A stretch of 64,000 nt of DNA from DASQZK01 sp963763215 (GTDB lineage Bacteria > Bacteroidota > Bacteroidia > Bacteroidales > GCA-2748055): assembly GCA_963763215.1 (NCBI GenBank), contig CAVXNX010000006.1, positions 1-64,000 on the forward strand, given 5' to 3'. Below, piece after piece: positions 36,605-46,555 of the stretch; the stretch's first letter is position 1; each line of letters opens with the position of its first letter. The notes beneath the pieces were generated by a model. It searched no databases. It was not told the DNA's origin and was given only the letters and a program-made list of their open reading frames with translations. The position numbers were made by a program, and so were the translations under genes.

Positions 36605-38254
36605 ATGAAAAAGATTTTTCTATCGGTCATGATGGCATGCCTGGCCCTGTCGTGCAGCCGGGATCCCCGGACCGCAGCGACCGCCGTTTCCGTGATCCCC
36701 GAACCGGTCAGTCTTGTTGCTACGGGCGGATATTTTCTTCTCGACCAGGGCACCGGACTGAGTTTCGATCATCACAGTGCTGATGTTTCCGGTGTGGCCG
36801 GAGTTTTCAGGGAAGATCTCAGCCGGTACCCCCTGGAGGGATTCCCTTTTAAAGACGCTCCGGCAGAAGGAGGCCGGAACAGCATCACTCTGGAGATCGT
36901 TCCCGACACTGCCTTGCACCGTGAAGGGTACCGGATGTCGGTAAACAAACGGTCAATACGGATCACTGCCCCGGGAAAGGAAGGATTGTACTACGGGCTG
37001 CAGACCCTACGCCAGATCCTGATGACCACGACGCCATCCAAGGGAGCCATCCGCATCCCCTGCATGGAAATCACGGATTATCCCAGGTTTTCATGGAGAG
37101 GAATGCACCTCGACGTGTCGCGTCACTTTTTCGCGGCCGATTCCATAAAACGCTACATCGATTTCCTGGCGCTCTACAAGTTCAACCGCTTCCATTGGCA
37201 TCTTACCGACGACCAGGGCTGGAGGATCGAGATCCGGAAATATCCGAAGCTAACCACCACGGGCGCCTGGCGGAAACCCCGGCAAACAGGTGCTGGTGCC
37301 GGATCCGGAAAGACCGAACCTGAAAAGCTCTACGGTGGGTTTTATACCCAGGAGGAGATCCGGCAGATCGTTGCCTATGCTTCCGAGCGGATGATTACCG
37401 TGGTCCCGGAAATCGAAATGCCGGGACATTCCCAGGCTGCCATCGCCGCTTACCCGGAACTGGGGGTCACCGGCCGGAAGGTTGAAGTGAAATCCAACTG
37501 GGGTATCTCGCCGGTGATCTATAATCCTTCCGAACCGGCCTTCAGGTTCCTCGAAGATGTACTCGATGAAGTGATGACACTCTTTCCTTCACCCTATATC
37601 CATATCGGCGGGGATGAAGCCATCAAGGACCAGTGGAAAGCCAGTCAGGAAGTGCAAAAACTCATCCGTAAGAATGGGTTAAGGGATGAAGACCAACTGC
37701 AGAGCTGGTTTATCGGCCGGATTGAAAAATACCTGGAAGCGCACGGACGGAAACTGATCGGCTGGGATGAGATCCTGGAGGGAGGACTGAGCCCCGGAGC
37801 TACCGTCATGTCGTGGAGAGGGGAGGAGGGAGGCATCAGGGCCGCCCGCCTGGGGCACGATGTCATCATGACGCCCAATTCCTCGCTTTACCTGAATTTC
37901 AGCCAGACAGAAAACGAACCCACCTCATGGGCCAAACGCCATGTCACTCACCTTTCGGATGTTTATGCCTATGAACCCTGCAACCCGGAACTGACCCCCG
38001 CCGAGCAAAGGTTTATCCTTGGCGCCCAGGGATGTGTATGGACTGAGCATATCGCCACCTTCAGAAGGCTGGAACATATGATCTTTCCGCGGATCACCGC
38101 CCTGAGCGAAGTGGTGTGGTCACCGGCAGACAAACGGGATTTCAAATCATACGGGGAGAGACTGTACCATCAGAAGACACTCTTTGAGCAGATGGATATC
38201 CGGTATTGCAGCGATGAGATCGAAAATTTCACCCACTCAGACGCTAAACCATAA
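36605..38254 (+). CDS. GH20 beta-N-acetylhexosaminidase lipoprotein
   Basis: 549 aa from ATG 36605 (the frame extends 6 codons upstream). Lipobox MMACLALSC. N-terminal GH20b domain, then barrel: YPRFSWRGMHLDVSRHFF, FHWHLTDDQGWRIEI, and the Asp-Glu catalytic pair in IHIGGDEAIKDQW. Releases terminal GlcNAc or GalNAc by substrate-assisted catalysis. Confidence 0.93.
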   Translation: MKKIFLSVMMACLALSCSRDPRTAATAVSVIPEPVSLVATGGYFLLDQGTGLSFDHHSADVSGVAGVFREDLSRYPLEGFPFKDAPAEGGRNSITLEIVPDTALHREGYRMSVNKRSIRITAPGKEGLYYGLQTLRQILMTTTPSKGAIRIPCMEITDYPRFSWRGMHLDVSRHFFAADSIKRYIDFLALYKFNRFHWHLTDDQGWRIEIRKYPKLTTTGAWRKPRQTGAGAGSGKTEPEKLYGGFYTQEEIRQIVAYASERMITVVPEIEMPGHSQAAIAAYPELGVTGRKVEVKSNWGISPVIYNPSEPAFRFLEDVLDEVMTLFPSPYIHIGGDEAIKDQWKASQEVQKLIRKNGLRDEDQLQSWFIGRIEKYLEAHGRKLIGWDEILEGGLSPGATVMSWRGEEGGIRAARLGHDVIMTPNSSLYLNFSQTENEPTSWAKRHVTHLSDVYAYEPCNPELTPAEQRFILGAQGCVWTEHIATFRRLEHMIFPRITALSEVVWSPADKRDFKSYGERLYHQKTLFEQMDIRYCSDEIENFTHSDAKP

Positions 38255-38337
38255 AAATACCGGTGTTCGACATTGTAAAAATGGCATTCATGCAAAAAAA
38301 TTAAAATTTTCTTAACGTATTGAATAAATTTTGTATA

Positions 38338-38355
38338 TTGCACAAACGTTTGTTC
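38338..38355. promoter_or_regulatory. LacI-type operator 3
   Basis: TTGCACAAACGTTTGTTC contains a perfect 12-bp palindrome, ACAAACGTTTGT (38342-38353). About 235 bp before susC. Confidence 0.65.
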
Positions 38356-38443
38356 TTTAAAATAGATTAAAAACAAATAGAGTATAAACCTGGAAATCAG
38401 GAATCAGGTTAATCTCTCAACGGGGAGAGCCCCGTTCAGGTGC

Positions 38444-38465
38444 GGGTGCAGCGTGCATCCTTTTT
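38444..38465 (+). terminator. Terminator-like hairpin in susC leader
   Basis: GGGTGCA, loop GCG, TGCATCC, then TTTTT. Preceded by a 7-bp hairpin AACGGGG/CCCCGTT (38419-38436). Position between operator and start codon suggests attenuation rather than the end of the GH20 transcript, though either is possible. Confidence 0.45.
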
Positions 38466-38579
38466 CGAAGCAGAACCTTAAAACGAAACGAATCTTATGG
38501 GATTTCCCTCCTTAGATACTCAACCATCTGGCATCCGGAGCGGATTTTTCATTGAGCAATTCAAATAAACCCTATTGAA

Positions 38580-41500
38580 ATGAAAAGAAAACTTAAACTA
38601 CTGATGCTGGTTTTGTTCGCGGCTGCTCAGGCTGTTTGGGCGCAAACAAAGACGGTGACAGGGGTTGTTACCGATGAGAGTAACCAGCCTTTGATCGGTG
38701 TGACGGTCATTATTGAGGGAACGACAACGGGTACCGTCACCGATCTCAAGGGGTATTATTCCATAAAAGTCAAAACCGGTGAACAGTTACGTTTCTCTTT
38801 TGTGGGGATGGAGCCCCAGTCGTTTACCGTCACCGACCAGACAACCACAATCGATGTACAGCTCAAACAGGAAACGACATCCCTTCAGGAAATTGTTGTC
38901 GTTGGTTATGGTTCACAGAAGAAAGAGAGTGTCGTCGGAGCGATAACGCAGACATCCGGCGATAATATCAAGCGAAATTTTCAGGGCAGTAACCTCGCCG
39001 ATGATCTGAACGGCCTGATGCCCGGCGTGGTATCCATCCGGTCGACCGGCGTTCCAGGAGGCGCACCGTTGAATAATGCTTCCGGCAAGGACGACCATCC
39101 AACCAAGATTTTCATCCGGGGCCAGACCACCTGGAACGGCGGCGAACCGCTTGTCCTGGTCGATGGCGTCGAACGGTCCCTGATGGATGTGGATCCCAAT
39201 GAAATTGAAAATATCTCCGTTTTAAAAGATGCCTCCGCCACAGCAGTCTTCGGTGTGCGCGGCGCGGATGGCGTTATTCTCATAACCACCAAGAGAGGTT
39301 ATATAGGTAAACCCGTCCTCTCCTTCGAAAGCGTCGTCACAGCCGGTACCCTCTCCAAACTGCCGCACGACCTGAACTCCTACGATGTGAATTTTCTCAA
39401 GGACATGGCCATTGAACATGGTCTGCCATCCGATGAAAGCGTGTGGAAAGCCTATGTTCCCTGGAAAACCCTCCAGTACTACAAGACACAGCAATACCCG
39501 GATCTCTATCCCGATGTCAACTGGCGCGACCAGATGAGCAGTGATTATGCCTGGGACCAGAGGTATAACCTTGGCGTTCGGGGAGGTACCCAGTTTGTCA
39601 AATATTTCCTTTCGCTGGGATACCTGCACCAGGGAGATATCATGAGTCTTTCAGACCGGGGCCAGGGATACGACCCGTCATTCGCCTACGACCGGTATAA
39701 TTTCCGGAGCAATTTTGATTTCGATATCACGAAAACAACAAAATTCAGTGTGAACCTCGCCGGGATCTACGGTTCCAAGAAAACTCCCGGAGTCAACGAC
39801 AGGAGCCAGCTCTGGAAAGGGTTCTACGATAACCCGCCCGACATGTTCCCGGTGCAGTATCGCGACGGTACCTATGCCAGTTCGGATATGTTCACCACCT
39901 TTACCAATACCGTTTATACCGGCAATTATCTCGGCGCCAACCGGAATAACCGGTCAGAAGTCAATACCGATTTTAACCTGACCCAGCAACTCGATTTTAT
40001 CACGAAGGGACTCTCGGCCAGGGCAAAAGCCTCATTCGACAACTACTTCTTCACCTTCGGACCTAACGTGGTCGACGAGGGCCTCGTCCGGAAATATGTC
40101 AGTCCGTCCATTCTCAATGCCCGCACTGCTGCCGATTCGGCAAAAGCGGTCGTCTACATGTATCCGACCACGCCGTCTCACGGTTTCAACTATGTGGATC
40201 AGCCCATCCAGCTCGATGCTGAATCCGTTGAATCAAATGTGAGCCGCCACCTGTATTATGAAGCCTCCCTGAATTACAACCGCGGCTTTGGTGATCATAA
40301 TGTGACAGGGCTTTTCCTGTTTAACCGGGAAACCAGTTCCATCGGATCGAATTTTCCGGGTTACCGAGAAGGATGGGTCGGAAGGACCACCTATAACTAT
40401 GCATCAAGGTATTTCTTCGAGTTTAATGCCGCCTATAACGGCTCGGAGAAGTTTGACAGGAAATACCGCTTTGGATTCTTCCCGTCACTCGCCGGCGGGT
40501 GGATGCTTTCCAATGAAAAATTCTTTAAGGATCTCCTGCCCTTTGTCAATACCTTCAAAGTAAGGTATTCATGGGGAATGACGGGGAATGATGCCAACAT
40601 CCCCAGGTGGCAGTATGTCAGCAGCTGGGATAAGACCAACCAGACCAGGCCTTTCGGATCGCCGGTCACCCAGCCGGGTTATCCCCTCTATTTCGAGGGT
40701 AACGTGGCCAATCCGAATGTTCACTGGGAAGTGGCGGAAAAACAGGACCTGGGCCTCGAAGTGGGAGTGTTCCAGAATCTGTTTTCGCTGAATTTTGACT
40801 ATTACCGGGAACACCGGACAGACATGTTCATTACGGGTACGGACCGTGCCAGCAATGTGATCTTCGGCGCCGACCTTCCTCCCGCAAACCTGGGCGAACT
40901 CAAATCGCACGGATGGGAACTCGAGCTCAATTTCTCCAAGGCCCGGCCCCATTCCCGCCTTTGGGCCAAATACAACCTGGCGAGGACTGACAACGAGGTG
41001 ATTTTTGAGGATGATCCGAAGCTGGAGCCCGATTACCAGAAACAAGCCGGCTTTCCGATCGGTCAGACCCGGACTCAGGTGTCTTCAGGCATCATCCAGT
41101 CGTGGGACGATATGTATAACGGCGTTGTCCTGACCGATAACACCTTCTACCTCCCGGGCGATTACCGTCTGGTCGATTACAATGCCGACGGCGTAATCAA
41201 TGAAAACGACGTCGTTCCTTACCAGTATACGCTGACCCCCGAGTTCTCCTACGGGATTACCCTCGGATACGATTTCCACGGCTTCGGGGTGATGGCCCAG
41301 TTCTACGGCGTCTTCAACGTCAGCGGAACCTATAACTGGTATAATGAATTCGTTCAGAACTATGATGTAGCCTATGATTTTCAGCTGAATAATTCCTGGG
41401 CCCCGGAACTGGGCAGAACATCGGGCGATCTCTATCCCCATGTCCGTTATAACTATTTTTCTCCCAAAGGGCAATACTACGTCTGGGATTATTCCTATTT

Positions 41501-41711
41501 CAAGCTTCAGAATGCCCAGATTTCCTATACGTTCTCAGGAAACCGGATGAAGAGCACCGGTGTGGATAAACTCCGGGTTTACCTTAGCGTGAACAACGTC
41601 CTGATCTGGAACAAGCTGCTCGAAGACAGGGACCGTCCGATGGATGCGACCAGCCAGTTTGAGTATCCCTTGTTGAGACGCTATAGTCTTGGTGTGAATG
41701 TATCATTTTAA
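38580..41711 (+). CDS. SusC-like TonB-dependent receptor
   Basis: 1043 aa. Signal peptide (LKLLMLVLFAAAQAVWAQ), carboxypeptidase-regulatory domain (VTGVVTDESNQPLIGVTV), TonB box LQEIVVVGYG near 105, plug with TKIFIRGQTTWNGGEPLVLVDGV and VLKDASATAVFGVRGADGVI, then beta-barrel ending SLGVNVSF. Outer-membrane importer of oligosaccharides. It forms a pair with the SusD gene 12 bp downstream and heads a long operon. Confidence 0.95.
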   Translation: MKRKLKLLMLVLFAAAQAVWAQTKTVTGVVTDESNQPLIGVTVIIEGTTTGTVTDLKGYYSIKVKTGEQLRFSFVGMEPQSFTVTDQTTTIDVQLKQETTSLQEIVVVGYGSQKKESVVGAITQTSGDNIKRNFQGSNLADDLNGLMPGVVSIRSTGVPGGAPLNNASGKDDHPTKIFIRGQTTWNGGEPLVLVDGVERSLMDVDPNEIENISVLKDASATAVFGVRGADGVILITTKRGYIGKPVLSFESVVTAGTLSKLPHDLNSYDVNFLKDMAIEHGLPSDESVWKAYVPWKTLQYYKTQQYPDLYPDVNWRDQMSSDYAWDQRYNLGVRGGTQFVKYFLSLGYLHQGDIMSLSDRGQGYDPSFAYDRYNFRSNFDFDITKTTKFSVNLAGIYGSKKTPGVNDRSQLWKGFYDNPPDMFPVQYRDGTYASSDMFTTFTNTVYTGNYLGANRNNRSEVNTDFNLTQQLDFITKGLSARAKASFDNYFFTFGPNVVDEGLVRKYVSPSILNARTAADSAKAVVYMYPTTPSHGFNYVDQPIQLDAESVESNVSRHLYYEASLNYNRGFGDHNVTGLFLFNRETSSIGSNFPGYREGWVGRTTYNYASRYFFEFNAAYNGSEKFDRKYRFGFFPSLAGGWMLSNEKFFKDLLPFVNTFKVRYSWGMTGNDANIPRWQYVSSWDKTNQTRPFGSPVTQPGYPLYFEGNVANPNVHWEVAEKQDLGLEVGVFQNLFSLNFDYYREHRTDMFITGTDRASNVIFGADLPPANLGELKSHGWELELNFSKARPHSRLWAKYNLARTDNEVIFEDDPKLEPDYQKQAGFPIGQTRTQVSSGIIQSWDDMYNGVVLTDNTFYLPGDYRLVDYNADGVINENDVVPYQYTLTPEFSYGITLGYDFHGFGVMAQFYGVFNVSGTYNWYNEFVQNYDVAYDFQLNNSWAPELGRTSGDLYPHVRYNYFSPKGQYYVWDYSYFKLQNAQISYTFSGNRMKSTGVDKLRVYLSVNNVLIWNKLLEDRDRPMDATSQFEYPLLRRYSLGVNVSF

Positions 41712-41723
41712 GAATATAATCTC

Positions 41724-43496
41724 ATGAAAAGAATAATGCGAATTACCGGAATTCTCTTTACCATAACCACCCTGTTGTGGTCCTGTGAGAAATATTTGGA
41801 TAAGACGCCTGAGGCTGATGTGACGGAGAAGGATGTCTTCAGCACCTATGAAAGTTTCCAGGGATTTGAAGATGTGCTTTATGGCTGCGTGATCGATCCC
41901 AATAACCAGGCGCTGACAACCGGTAGCGCGAACGGCGACCTGTCCATTGCCTGGCAGAGCTGGGCATCGGCACGGAAATTTGCCGAGGGAAACTACTGGG
42001 AAGTCATCTATAATTTCTGGCAGTCCAATTACTGGGAAGAAAACGATGGCGGAGTCTTTGGAACGCAAGGAACGCCAACCGGTATCTGGCCTGATGGCTG
42101 GAAAGGCATTCGGGTTGCCAATCAGTGTCTCGAAAAACTGCCCCTGTTACAGGGCACACAGGAACAGAAAGATCTGATCGAAGGCCAGGCTTACTTCTTC
42201 AGGGCCTACCTTCACTGGGAGATCGCCGTTCGTTGGGGAGGCATCCCGTATGCCGATAAGGTATACCAGGCCGATGAAAACCTTGATCAGCCCAGGCTGA
42301 CCTTCCAGGGGACCGTGGAGAGGATCGTGGAAGATCTGGATAAAGCGGCGGCCCTCCTGCCCACCGACTGGGACAACACTTCGGTGGGAAGCAGCCGTAC
42401 AGGTTTTAATACCGGTCGCGCCACAAAAGGGGCGGCACTTGCCTATAAGGCCAAGGCTCTTCTTTATGCCGGAAGTCCGCTGATGGTGCATGATGCCGGA
42501 GGGGCTTATGAATTTGATCAGGATTATATGAAAAGATCGGCCAATGCAGCCTGGGAAGTGATCAAACTCGCCAACCAGGGCGTATACAGCCTGGTGCCGT
42601 TTTCACAGTTCCAGGACCTGTTTGCCAAAAACGACGGTACGATACCCTGGACAACTGAGACCATCTGGGAAAGGGTACCCAACCAATTCGGATCAGGAAG
42701 GATGCTCAACCGACTGGGCAGACTCTATGCTCCGGCCAGGTTCGGTGGAAATGCCATCTGCGAAACGCCAGTCCAGAATTGCGTCGACAGGTTCGAAATG
42801 AAAAACGGACTTCCCATCGATGATCCCGGTTCCGGATATGATCCAATGCATCCCTGGGATAACCGGGATCCGAGGTTCCATAAGTTCATCTATGTCGACG
42901 GCGATACGGCAGGATTGAGTGCCGTGACTATCCTGGAACTCTACGAAGGCGGCGTTGACAAGAACGATCCTGGCGTCCTCTCTTCCTATCTAAACCATAA
43001 ATACTGGCCCAAAGGGGTGAACCAATACGATAACCTCTGGTCACAGTTCACCTACGCCACCCCTCTGATGCGACTGGCCGATGTGTACCTGATGTATGCT
43101 GAAGCGGTTAACGAAGCTTCAGGTCCCACGGGTACAGCCGATGGTGCCAGCCTTACTGCTGTGGATGCGGTCAATATCGTCAGAAACAGGTCGGGAATGC
43201 CAGGCGTTGCGGGCCAGTTCACCGCCAGTAAGGATGCCTTCCGGGAAAGGATCCGGAACGAGCGCTCCGTCGAACTGTGTTTCGAAGGCTCAAGGTGGAA
43301 TGACATGCGCCGGTGGTATATCGCCCACCTTCCTGAGTATAAGGTGCAGTACGACCTGGTCTTCGACAAGGCTCATACATCATTTAAACGCGTCGTTGTT
43401 TTCAACCGCGTCTTTGAACAGAAACACTACTGGATGCCATTCTATAAATCACAAACCCAGTTATATGTTGGGTGGCCGCAAAACCCCGGTTGGTAA
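41724..43496 (+). CDS. SusD-like glycan-binding lipoprotein
   Basis: 590 aa. Lipobox TLLWSC; then EKYLDKTPEADVTEKDVF, typical N-terminus. Helical TPR-like core (EGQAYFFRAYLHWEIAVRWGGIPY) and C-terminal RERIRNERSVELCFEGSRWNDMRRW. Lid of the SusC transporter on the cell surface. Confidence 0.95.
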   Translation: MKRIMRITGILFTITTLLWSCEKYLDKTPEADVTEKDVFSTYESFQGFEDVLYGCVIDPNNQALTTGSANGDLSIAWQSWASARKFAEGNYWEVIYNFWQSNYWEENDGGVFGTQGTPTGIWPDGWKGIRVANQCLEKLPLLQGTQEQKDLIEGQAYFFRAYLHWEIAVRWGGIPYADKVYQADENLDQPRLTFQGTVERIVEDLDKAAALLPTDWDNTSVGSSRTGFNTGRATKGAALAYKAKALLYAGSPLMVHDAGGAYEFDQDYMKRSANAAWEVIKLANQGVYSLVPFSQFQDLFAKNDGTIPWTTETIWERVPNQFGSGRMLNRLGRLYAPARFGGNAICETPVQNCVDRFEMKNGLPIDDPGSGYDPMHPWDNRDPRFHKFIYVDGDTAGLSAVTILELYEGGVDKNDPGVLSSYLNHKYWPKGVNQYDNLWSQFTYATPLMRLADVYLMYAEAVNEASGPTGTADGASLTAVDAVNIVRNRSGMPGVAGQFTASKDAFRERIRNERSVELCFEGSRWNDMRRWYIAHLPEYKVQYDLVFDKAHTSFKRVVVFNRVFEQKHYWMPFYKSQTQLYVGWPQNPGW

Positions 43497-43523
43497 AAAC
43501 ATGAATACTTTAAACGTTTTATC

Positions 43524-46500
43524 ATGAGAAAATTTTCTTCCGTTTTCATACTTTCTTTTTTCATCAGCCTTTTGGCTTCAGGTAACCTGTTCTCCCAAAA
43601 AGCCGGAAAAGAAAAGATAACCCTGTCCTCAAAGATTGTTGACCAGGAAGGAAACCCCGTCCAGAACGCTGTTGTTTACGGAAACGAAGGTTCCAGGACC
43701 GCCAGGACCGATGCTGAAGGGAATTTTACCATCACCGTAAAAACGGATAATCCGCTTCTGGTCGAAGCTGACGGATATGCATCGAAACAGGTCGATATCA
43801 AGGATAAGACTATCCCTGACCTGATCACCATTGAGAAACAGCCGTATCAGCTAAGTGAAAAGGATAAGGTCAACATCCCCTTCGGAACAATAGAACACCG
43901 GTACCTCACAGGCGCAGTGACCGTCCTCGATCCCGATGAGATCCTTAAATACGATGCGAACCAGGATATCTATGCCGCCATGAACGGCAGGGTTCCCGGA
44001 CTTTTCGGCAACGACGATGTTTACGGAATGGGCTCGGCTCTGCTTGTTGTCGACGGAATTCCCCGGCCGGTGAATACGCTGAACCTCGAAGAGATCCAGC
44101 AAATCACGGTGTTGAAAGACCCTGTATCCAGACTGCTTTACGGAGCCAGGGCCTATCAGCCTGTTATACTGTTTACCACCAAGAGAGGCGAACCCTATAA
44201 AAGCAAAATGAACGTCAGGGTGGAAACCGGCGTGATGTCACCCATCAGCTACCCGAAGTACCTTGGGGCTGCCGATTATATGACATTGTACAATGAAGCC
44301 AGGGTCAATGACGGGAAACTGCCCATTTATGACAGCGAGGCCATTGACAATACACGAAACAAAGTCAACCCGGTGCTCTACCCCGATGAAAGCTATTATA
44401 ACTCAACCTACCTCAAGAACTTCCAATCGTATTTCAACCTGATCACCGAAGCCTCTGGCGGCAACGACATTGCCCAGTACTACGTCTATATGGGATGGAA
44501 CAGGCAGGACAGCCTTCTTGCCCTTGGAAAAAGCGAAAAATACGACCGCATCAACCTTCGTGGAAATGCCAATTACAAGATCAATGATTATATCTCGATG
44601 CGGGCGGATGGCGTAGCAATCTTCGAATTGACCAACAACATGAAAAACAGCGATTTCTACACCAATTCATCGACCTTCCTCCCCAACCAGGCGCCAGTTT
44701 TGATCCCGGTCTCCGATTCAACGCTGATGGCCAATGCCACCCTGATCAACGGGAAATATGTTCTCGGGGGTTCTAGCAACTACCAGGATAACATCTACGG
44801 CGATATGGTCCTGGCCGGCTATACCAACACGATGAACCGGATTTTGCAGGTCAACTCCGGACTTGACTTCGACCTGAACTTCATCACCGAAGGACTGACC
44901 GCCAAAGCCTATCTCACCTTCGACGTCCGTAACTATTACGAGACGCGATTGCTGAATAAATACGCTGTATATAATCCGGTACCCGAAGGTGATGGCAACT
45001 ATACACTCGATAAGATCGGTCTCGACGTAAAACAGGGGGCGGAAAGTCTGATCAATCCCAATTTCTACAGGAGGATCGGTCTCTTCGGAACGTTGAACTA
45101 TCACCGCATATTTAACACGGATCATGAAATCAACGGTATCGCCGTCGCTTACCGTCAGCAATTGCAACTGAATAACCAGATCCACGAAACGCGTGATCTG
45201 CATTTCGGACTTCAGGCCAACTACAGCTATAAGAAAAAATACATCGCACAGGTCGGTGGCGTAGTGGTTGGATCGCCAAGGTTTTCGAGCCAGAACCGCT
45301 ATGCCTTTTCTCCGGCAGCCGGACTGGCCTGGGTGATCAGCGATGAAGATTTCATGCCCTCCGATGTCTTTAATTTCCTCAAGCTCCGCGTGAACTGGGG
45401 AATCATCAACACCGATCAGGGGATCGCCGATTATTACCTTTACCAGACAACCTATTCGCAGGGAAACAACTTTATTTATGATAATGGCGTGGTGCAAAAC
45501 CGTGTCCGCTACTTCGGCAATATCGGGAATCCCGATATCGGCTGGGTCAAACGTGAAGAGTTGTCAGCAGGTTTCGATGCCCTTATACTGAACAAGTCGG
45601 TTAACCTTGAAGCCACATTCTTCAGGAGCCGGCTGTACGATGAGATCACCATCAGGGATAACTATTATCCCGTTTTTGTGGGCGATACCATCCATCGAAC
45701 CAATGATATCGATAATACCCTGCCCTACGAAAACTATAACAGCCATCTCAACCAGGGTGTGGACTTCGGGATCACTTACCATTTCAGGATCCAGGACTTC
45801 AATCTGTCTGTGGGTTCCAACCTTGTGTATGCCGTGCCAAAGGTCCTCCAACTCGACGAGCCCGATTATGAGTATGACTACCTGCGCCGGACCGGCAAGC
45901 CCACTGATGCCATCTTTGGCTACGTTGCGGAAGGTCTGTTCAGCGATGACCAGGATATTGCCAGCCATCCCACGCAAACCTTCGGCGTGGTTCAACCCGG
46001 GGATATCAAATACAAGGACCTTAACAATGACGGGATTATTGATGTCAACGACATGAAGGTGATCGGATACAGCACGCCCCGCCTTCAATATTCGCTGCAT
46101 TTCAACATTTCGTACAAGATCGTCAACCTGTTCGTGATGGGTATCGGTCAGAACGGGCAGAGTACCCTCTTTGACAGCCCATACTACTGGGTCTACGGTG
46201 AACGAAAATATTCTGAGCTCGTGATGAACCGGTGGACACCGGAGACAGCCTCCACCGCCACCTACCCGAGATTGTCATCGGTGGACAATGCCAACAATTT
46301 CCGAAGTTCGACCTACTGGCTCGATCAGAATAACTGGTTTACCCTTCAGCGGGTACAGCTGAGCGTTAACCTCCCGGAAAAAATCGCCATGAACAGTTTT
46401 TTCAAGGGCGCCCAGATCTATTTAAGGGGAAGCAATCTTCTGACCCTCTCGAAGATCCGGGAGAAACGCGAACTCAACATTGGCAGTGCGCCGCAGTTCA

Positions 46501-46535
46501 GGACATACGCCGTGGGTCTGAACGCCTCATTTTAA
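43524..46535 (+). CDS. Second SusC-like TonB-dependent receptor, divergent plug
   Basis: 1003 aa. Signal peptide (FILSFFISLLASGNLFSQ), carboxypeptidase-regulatory-like domain (SKIVDQEGNPVQNAVVYGNEG) and barrel ending TYAVGLNASF. The plug is unusual: no clear IVVTGYG-type TonB box, and RGANGVI is replaced by YGARAYQPVILFTTKRG; ALLVVDGIPRPVNT is kept. Pairs with the SusD gene 20 bp downstream. Confidence 0.9.
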   Translation: MRKFSSVFILSFFISLLASGNLFSQKAGKEKITLSSKIVDQEGNPVQNAVVYGNEGSRTARTDAEGNFTITVKTDNPLLVEADGYASKQVDIKDKTIPDLITIEKQPYQLSEKDKVNIPFGTIEHRYLTGAVTVLDPDEILKYDANQDIYAAMNGRVPGLFGNDDVYGMGSALLVVDGIPRPVNTLNLEEIQQITVLKDPVSRLLYGARAYQPVILFTTKRGEPYKSKMNVRVETGVMSPISYPKYLGAADYMTLYNEARVNDGKLPIYDSEAIDNTRNKVNPVLYPDESYYNSTYLKNFQSYFNLITEASGGNDIAQYYVYMGWNRQDSLLALGKSEKYDRINLRGNANYKINDYISMRADGVAIFELTNNMKNSDFYTNSSTFLPNQAPVLIPVSDSTLMANATLINGKYVLGGSSNYQDNIYGDMVLAGYTNTMNRILQVNSGLDFDLNFITEGLTAKAYLTFDVRNYYETRLLNKYAVYNPVPEGDGNYTLDKIGLDVKQGAESLINPNFYRRIGLFGTLNYHRIFNTDHEINGIAVAYRQQLQLNNQIHETRDLHFGLQANYSYKKKYIAQVGGVVVGSPRFSSQNRYAFSPAAGLAWVISDEDFMPSDVFNFLKLRVNWGIINTDQGIADYYLYQTTYSQGNNFIYDNGVVQNRVRYFGNIGNPDIGWVKREELSAGFDALILNKSVNLEATFFRSRLYDEITIRDNYYPVFVGDTIHRTNDIDNTLPYENYNSHLNQGVDFGITYHFRIQDFNLSVGSNLVYAVPKVLQLDEPDYEYDYLRRTGKPTDAIFGYVAEGLFSDDQDIASHPTQTFGVVQPGDIKYKDLNNDGIIDVNDMKVIGYSTPRLQYSLHFNISYKIVNLFVMGIGQNGQSTLFDSPYYWVYGERKYSELVMNRWTPETASTATYPRLSSVDNANNFRSSTYWLDQNNWFTLQRVQLSVNLPEKIAMNSFFKGAQIYLRGSNLLTLSKIREKRELNIGSAPQFRTYAVGLNASF

Positions 46536-46555
46536 ATTCTAAAAAGCCCTAGATC

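Larger units (their letters stand above)
38255..38579 (+). promoter_or_regulatory. Long 5' leader of the first susC
   Basis: 325 bp without a gene. LacI-type operator at 38338-38355, then two hairpins (38419-38436 and 38444-38465), the second followed by T5. Looks like an operator plus possible attenuator. Confidence 0.5.
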
